Shown: positions 61,257 through 64,000 of the stretch, one piece after another
Numbering within the stretch: the stretch's first letter is position 1
How the letters are laid out: the number at the start of each line of letters is the position of its first letter
Assembly: GCA_017526745.1 (NCBI GenBank)
Contig: JAFXQX010000033.1
Location: 186,001 to 250,000 of the forward strand
Reading direction: 5' to 3'
Origin: Lachnospiraceae bacterium
GTDB taxonomy: Bacteria > Bacillota > Clostridia > Lachnospirales > Lachnospiraceae
DNA length: 64,000 bases
Made by a program: the position numbers and the translations under genes
The notes under the pieces: model-generated
Told to the model about the DNA's origin: nothing
Databases searched by the model: none
The model's input: the letters and a program-made list of their open reading frames with translations, nothing else

Positions 61257-62255
61257 TTAATTAACGTTGTCCGTGTAACCTGCAAGGAACTCCACGTACT
61301 TTCCTGTTCCTATCGCAACGGCTGTCATCGGATCTTCCGCCGTCATTGTATTTATACCCGTTTTGTATGCTATAAGGTCTTCTAACCCCCGAAGGAGGCT
61401 TCCCCCGCCTGTAAGCACAATCCCTCTTGCCGCTATGTCGGCCGCCAGCTCGGGAGGCGTTTTCTCAAGTACCGAGTGGATCGCTTCAACGACCTGTCCC
61501 GTTGTATCCCTGAGTGCTTCTTCCGTCTCCTCCGATGAGACCTTGACCGTTCTCGGAAGTCCCGTTACCAGGTTTCTTCCCGTAACCTCAAGATATTCGA
61601 TCTCAGGCCTCTTGAATGCCGTTCCGATCTTTATCTTGATGTCCTCCGCGGTATTGTCACCTATAAGGAGGTTGTGCTTCTTTCTCATGTATCTGACGAT
61701 GGCTTCGTCAAAATCATCTCCGGCAACCTTTATCGATGTTGATACAACGGCTCCTCCGAGGGAAATGACTGCTATGTCCGTTGTACCGCCTCCGATATCG
61801 ACGATCATGTTACCGCAGGGTCTTCCGATATCTATCCCTGCTCCGATCGCCGCGGCTATCGGCTCTTCTATGATCTCAACATATCTGGCGCCTGCCTGAT
61901 ATGTGGCATCCTCAACCGCCTTCTTCTCAACTTCCGTGACTCCCGAAGGTACGCATACGCTTATTCGCGGTTTGCGGAAGTTCTTACGTCCGACGGCCTT
62001 CTGTATGAAATACTTGAGCATCTTCTCGGTAGTCGTGTAATCCGAGATGACTCCCTGCCGAAGCGGCCTTATCGCCACTATGTTTCCGGGAGTACGCCCG
62101 AGCATCATCCTCGCTTCCTCTCCTATCGCCCTGATGGTGTTGGTATCCGTATCAAGAGCGATTACGGAAGGTTCCTTCAAAACAACACCGCGACCTCTTA
62201 CATATACAAGCACGCTCGCCGTGCCGAGATCGATTCCTATATCAGAATAAAGCAT
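61257..62255 (-). CDS. mreB: Rod shape-determining protein MreB/Mbl
   Basis: A 332-residue actin-like ATPase, normal length. Phosphate-1 loop Asp-Ile-Gly-Ile-Asp-Leu-Gly-Thr-Ala (about 5-13), the phosphate-2 loop Asp-Ile-Gly-Gly-Gly-Thr-Thr-Asp (about 158-165) and the Gly-Gly-Gly-Ser-Leu-Leu adenosine motif (about 282-287) are clear. MreB filaments guide side-wall synthesis, so the cell is likely a rod. In many Clostridia this Mbl-like copy stands alone from mreCD and precedes flgF, as here. It has a strong promoter and an AAGGGGA ribosome site. It probably is Mbl rather than the mreBCD copy. Confidence 0.94.
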   Translation of the reverse strand: MLYSDIGIDLGTASVLVYVRGRGVVLKEPSVIALDTDTNTIRAIGEEARMMLGRTPGNIVAIRPLRQGVISDYTTTEKMLKYFIQKAVGRKNFRKPRISVCVPSGVTEVEKKAVEDATYQAGARYVEIIEEPIAAAIGAGIDIGRPCGNMIVDIGGGTTDIAVISLGGAVVSTSIKVAGDDFDEAIVRYMRKKHNLLIGDNTAEDIKIKIGTAFKRPEIEYLEVTGRNLVTGLPRTVKVSSEETEEALRDTTGQVVEAIHSVLEKTPPELAADIAARGIVLTGGGSLLRGLEDLIAYKTGINTMTAEDPMTAVAIGTGKYVEFLAGYTDNVN

Positions 62256-62309
62256 CTTTTTCCCCTTTCAATATAAATACTAGACGCTCACATTTGCATA
62301 TTCTGATAT

Positions 62310-62338
62310 ATTATAACTCAAAGCGGCTGCAAGTTCAA
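62310..62338 (-). promoter_or_regulatory. Sigma-A promoter for mreB-flagellar operon
   Basis: On the minus strand TTGAAC (62338-62333) and a perfect TATAAT (62315-62310) are 17 bases apart, giving a leader of about 48 bases before the mreB ATG. No sigma-28-type flagellar promoter is seen, so the rod genes appear to be driven with mreB. Confidence 0.85.
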
Positions 62339-62372
62339 TTCGGATTTAGCCCTCATCGGCGCTAAAATGTGC

Positions 62373-62424
62373 AAAAAACATGCAGCATAAACTGAGGATC
62401 GGATCCGTCCGTTTTACGCTGCAT
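62373..62424 (-). terminator. Terminator-like hairpin upstream of mreB
   Basis: ATGCAGC/GCTGCAT arms and imperfect inner TAAAC/GTTTTA arms (62380-62424) enclose an 18-base loop, and six T residues follow on the minus strand (62378-62373). It could stop minus-strand transcripts from beyond the GT4 gene before they reach mreB. The internal mismatch makes it weaker than the HPr terminator. Confidence 0.5.
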
Positions 62425-62478
62425 CCATGCATTTCATAATATATATCGGCTCATCTTCAAAAAACTTAACCCCCAATC

Positions 62479-62507
62479 GGAACAGTGGGGACGGTCCCCA
62501 CTGTTCC
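62479..62507. repeat. REP-like palindrome, copy 2
   Basis: A 29-base perfect palindrome with 14-base arms starting GGAACAGTGGGG around one central base. Its right half matches the repeat at 31539-31560 in 20 of 22 positions, while the left halves and loops differ. It lies about 60 bp upstream of the GT4 start. Very short loops like this are typical of REP-like mobile palindromes. Confidence 0.78.
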
Positions 62508-62564
62508 ACTATGAAGAATAATGGTATACTTCAATAAAAACAGAACAATACGAAAGGCGGAATA

Positions 62565-63695
62565 ATGAACAAAGTACTCATAATAACCGGAAGATATCTC
62601 CCCGGATACCGCGACGGCGGTCCGGTACGTTCACTTATAAACCTCACCGAATGGATGGGTGACGAATATGACATAAGGATCATGTGCCTGGACAGGGATC
62701 ATGGCGATACCGAAAGGTATCCTGATATAAAGGTCAATGAATACAATACTGTCGGCAAGGCAAAGGTGTGGTATACGCCTGAATTCAAAAAAGAAGATAT
62801 CCAAAAGCTTGCGGACGATGTCGACCTTGTATACGTTTGCGGGCCCTACAGCGACTATGCCAGGCTTGCTATGTCCCTGAAAAAAGAAGGAAAGATCAGG
62901 GCTCCTTTTTACGTAGCTTCCATGGGCTCATTCTCGCCGGAGGCTTTCAATATCAAAGGCCTGAAAAAACGGCTGTTCATCTCTTACATGAAGATGACAC
63001 ATATGTTTGATGATGTTTCCTGGTCCGTGACATCACAGCGGGAGGAACATGAACTAAAGGCCGTGATCGGAAGCGGATGCAAATGTGTGGTAGCATCCGA
63101 TCTTCCGAGAAAAGGTACAACGGAACACACTCATATCAAAGAGGACGGATCTCTGAAGATATGCTTCATCAGCCGAATATCACGCAAGAAAAACCTGATT
63201 GCGATCCCGGAAATACTGAAAGAGCAAAGTGATGACTGCAGGATAAAGCTGGATATTTACGGTGCAGATGAGGACAAAGTGTATCTCAGGGAATGCCTTG
63301 ATAAACTTGATGAACTTCGAAAGACACATCCCGACTGCAGATGGGAGTATAAAGGCGAAGCCGACGGCTCTAAGATTCCTTCGATATTTGCGGAGTATGA
63401 CGCATTCCTGTTTCCGACGCTGGGAGAAAACTACGGTCATGTTATCGCAGAAAGCCTGGCCTCCGGCTGTATTCCCATAATCAGTGATACGACACCATGG
63501 CTCGATCTTGCCGAAAAAGGCTGCGGCTTTGTCTGCCCCTCAGGCGATATCACATCATTTGCCTCTGCCGTCAAAGAGCTGTACGAGATGAACGAAGAGG
63601 CTATGTCTGCAAAACGCGGCAAATGCTATGACTACATCACATCCGCCAACGATATTTCGGTAAAGCACTCCGGCTACCGGACAATATTCGGCTGA
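62565..63695 (+). CDS. Glycosyltransferase family 4
   Basis: A 376-residue GT-B enzyme. The N-terminal Gly-Tyr-Arg-Asp-Gly-Gly-Pro-Val-Arg-Ser (about 15-24) is a donor-loop of GT4 proteins; the C-terminal half has Ser-Arg-Ile-Ser-Arg-Lys-Lys-Asn and Glu-Asn-Tyr-Gly-His-Val-Ile-Ala-Glu, the Glu-x7-Glu motif. It should transfer a sugar in the cytoplasm from a nucleotide sugar. It is alone on the plus strand, next to a REP-like palindrome, with an AAAGGCGG ribosome site. It is away from the capsule array, so it may have been moved; a wall or flagellar target is possible, but unproven. Confidence 0.87.
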   Translation: MNKVLIITGRYLPGYRDGGPVRSLINLTEWMGDEYDIRIMCLDRDHGDTERYPDIKVNEYNTVGKAKVWYTPEFKKEDIQKLADDVDLVYVCGPYSDYARLAMSLKKEGKIRAPFYVASMGSFSPEAFNIKGLKKRLFISYMKMTHMFDDVSWSVTSQREEHELKAVIGSGCKCVVASDLPRKGTTEHTHIKEDGSLKICFISRISRKKNLIAIPEILKEQSDDCRIKLDIYGADEDKVYLRECLDKLDELRKTHPDCRWEYKGEADGSKIPSIFAEYDAFLFPTLGENYGHVIAESLASGCIPIISDTTPWLDLAEKGCGFVCPSGDITSFASAVKELYEMNEEAMSAKRGKCYDYITSANDISVKHSGYRTIFG

Positions 63696-63718
63696 ATAAA
63701 ACCATCTTGCCTTATCGA

Positions 63719-64000
63719 TCAGGAAAGAGTACTCAAACCATCTTGACCCCGGTAATTCCGCTGTTTCAGGCCCGCCTCAAAGATGCGGTACATCTCATCC
63801 TGAATATCGTCATTGAAATATGCCCTTCTGTTATATACGGAAATGATCATTATAAGCTGTTCATCCGTAAGGCCTGAATCTCCTGCCTCACTCATGGCAA
63901 GAAGCAGGATCATGTTCATATGGCAAAGCCCGAGCGCAACCTGTCTTCTGAAGCTGTATGTTTCAAATACACGCATGTAATACTGGAAAATGTAATACGC
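63719..64000 (-). CDS. C-terminal part of an unknown protein, possibly FliB-like
   Basis: An open frame enters from the right edge with Ala-Tyr-Tyr-Ile-Phe-Gln-Tyr-Tyr before the first internal Met (63976) and ends at 63719, giving 93 visible residues. The visible pattern (Tyr-Phe/Tyr helix, a hydrophobic helix, then Thr-Asp-Glu-Gln...Ile-Ile...Tyr-Asn-Arg-Arg) recalls the end of FliB-type flagellin lysine methylases, in which a Tyr-Ser-Arg-Glu element follows a Glu-Asp-Gln. The Cys-rich catalytic part lies outside the window, so this is tentative. It is convergent with the GT4 gene, 23 bp apart. Confidence 0.45.
   Translation of the reverse strand, partial: AYYIFQYYMRVFETYSFRRQVALGLCHMNMILLLAMSEAGDSGLTDEQLIMIISVYNRRAYFNDDIQDEMYRIFEAGLKQRNYRGQDGLSTLS

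Larger units (their letters stand above)
62256..62564. other. 309-bp spacer between mreB and the GT4 gene
   Basis: This is the longest gap without a gene. From left to right it holds the mreB leader and promoter, a terminator-like hairpin facing the minus strand, a 29-base palindrome, and a TATACT box at 62525-62530 with a poor -35 region that may serve the plus-strand GT4 gene. I see no further reading frame or RNA gene in it. Confidence 0.7.

Noticed and set aside
62380-62424. Third copy of the REP-like palindrome
   Set aside because: Its arms do not share the GTCCCCAC-GTTCCAC sequence and it is followed by a T run, so it is treated as a terminator-like hairpin.

Overview
The window looks like the chromosome of a motile, rod-shaped member of the Lachnospiraceae (Firmicutes/Clostridia, Butyrivibrio-like). 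This is inferred from gene content: mreB followed by flagellar rod genes, recD2-comFC and a YvyF-type zinc protein, cdaA with a YbbR (CdaR) partner, HPr with both His15 and Ser46, a DUF212 phosphatase, and strong AAGGAGG-like ribosome binding sites. Almost every gene is on the minus strand and most neighbours overlap or touch. Only rfbD and one GT4 glycosyltransferase are on the plus strand.

Region 1 (1-17706, read right to left) is an ABC-transporter-type polysaccharide locus: dTDP-rhamnose genes rfbB and rfbA, a membrane-anchored GH25 muramidase-like protein, rfbC, a Wzm/Wzt export pair whose ATPase has a C-terminal Wzt-type domain, a methyltransferase fused to a kinase-like domain (a candidate chain terminator), two large multi-domain GT2 enzymes, phosphoglucomutase, then a GT87 and a GtrA protein that probably add sugars outside the membrane, and the start of a lipoprotein. 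It resembles a rhamnose-rich wall polysaccharide locus.

Region 2 (17828-50430) is a 33-kb, gap-poor minus-strand array of Wzx/Wzy-type surface polysaccharide genes. It has two initiating polyprenyl glycosylphosphotransferases, three flippases, two polymerase-like proteins, about ten glycosyltransferases, a WbsX protein and a KpsC/KpsS-like protein. Precursor genes are a nucleotide-sugar dehydrogenase, an FnlC-like 2-epimerase, NeuB and a NeuA-PseG fusion. The upstream end (44912-50430) encodes polytopic membrane proteins of GT-C/DUF6077 type, one of which appears split by a frameshift. The array begins at a divergent promoter shared with rfbD and ends at a hairpin after chbG. It therefore sits between rfbB and rfbD and behaves like a variable capsule island.

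Region 3 (50533-62255) is housekeeping: rfbD, DUF212 protein, HPr as its own unit with promoter and terminator, the cdaA-ybbR module with two uncharacterised membrane proteins, yvyF, comFC, recD2, and an mreB-flgF-flgG-rod-binding operon with a clear sigma-A promoter.

Region 4 (62256-64000) has a 309-bp spacer with a terminator-like hairpin and a REP-like palindrome, a plus-strand GT4 gene, and the C-terminal part of a protein that may be a FliB-type lysine methylase. A second copy of the palindrome family lies between neuB and the KpsC-like gene.
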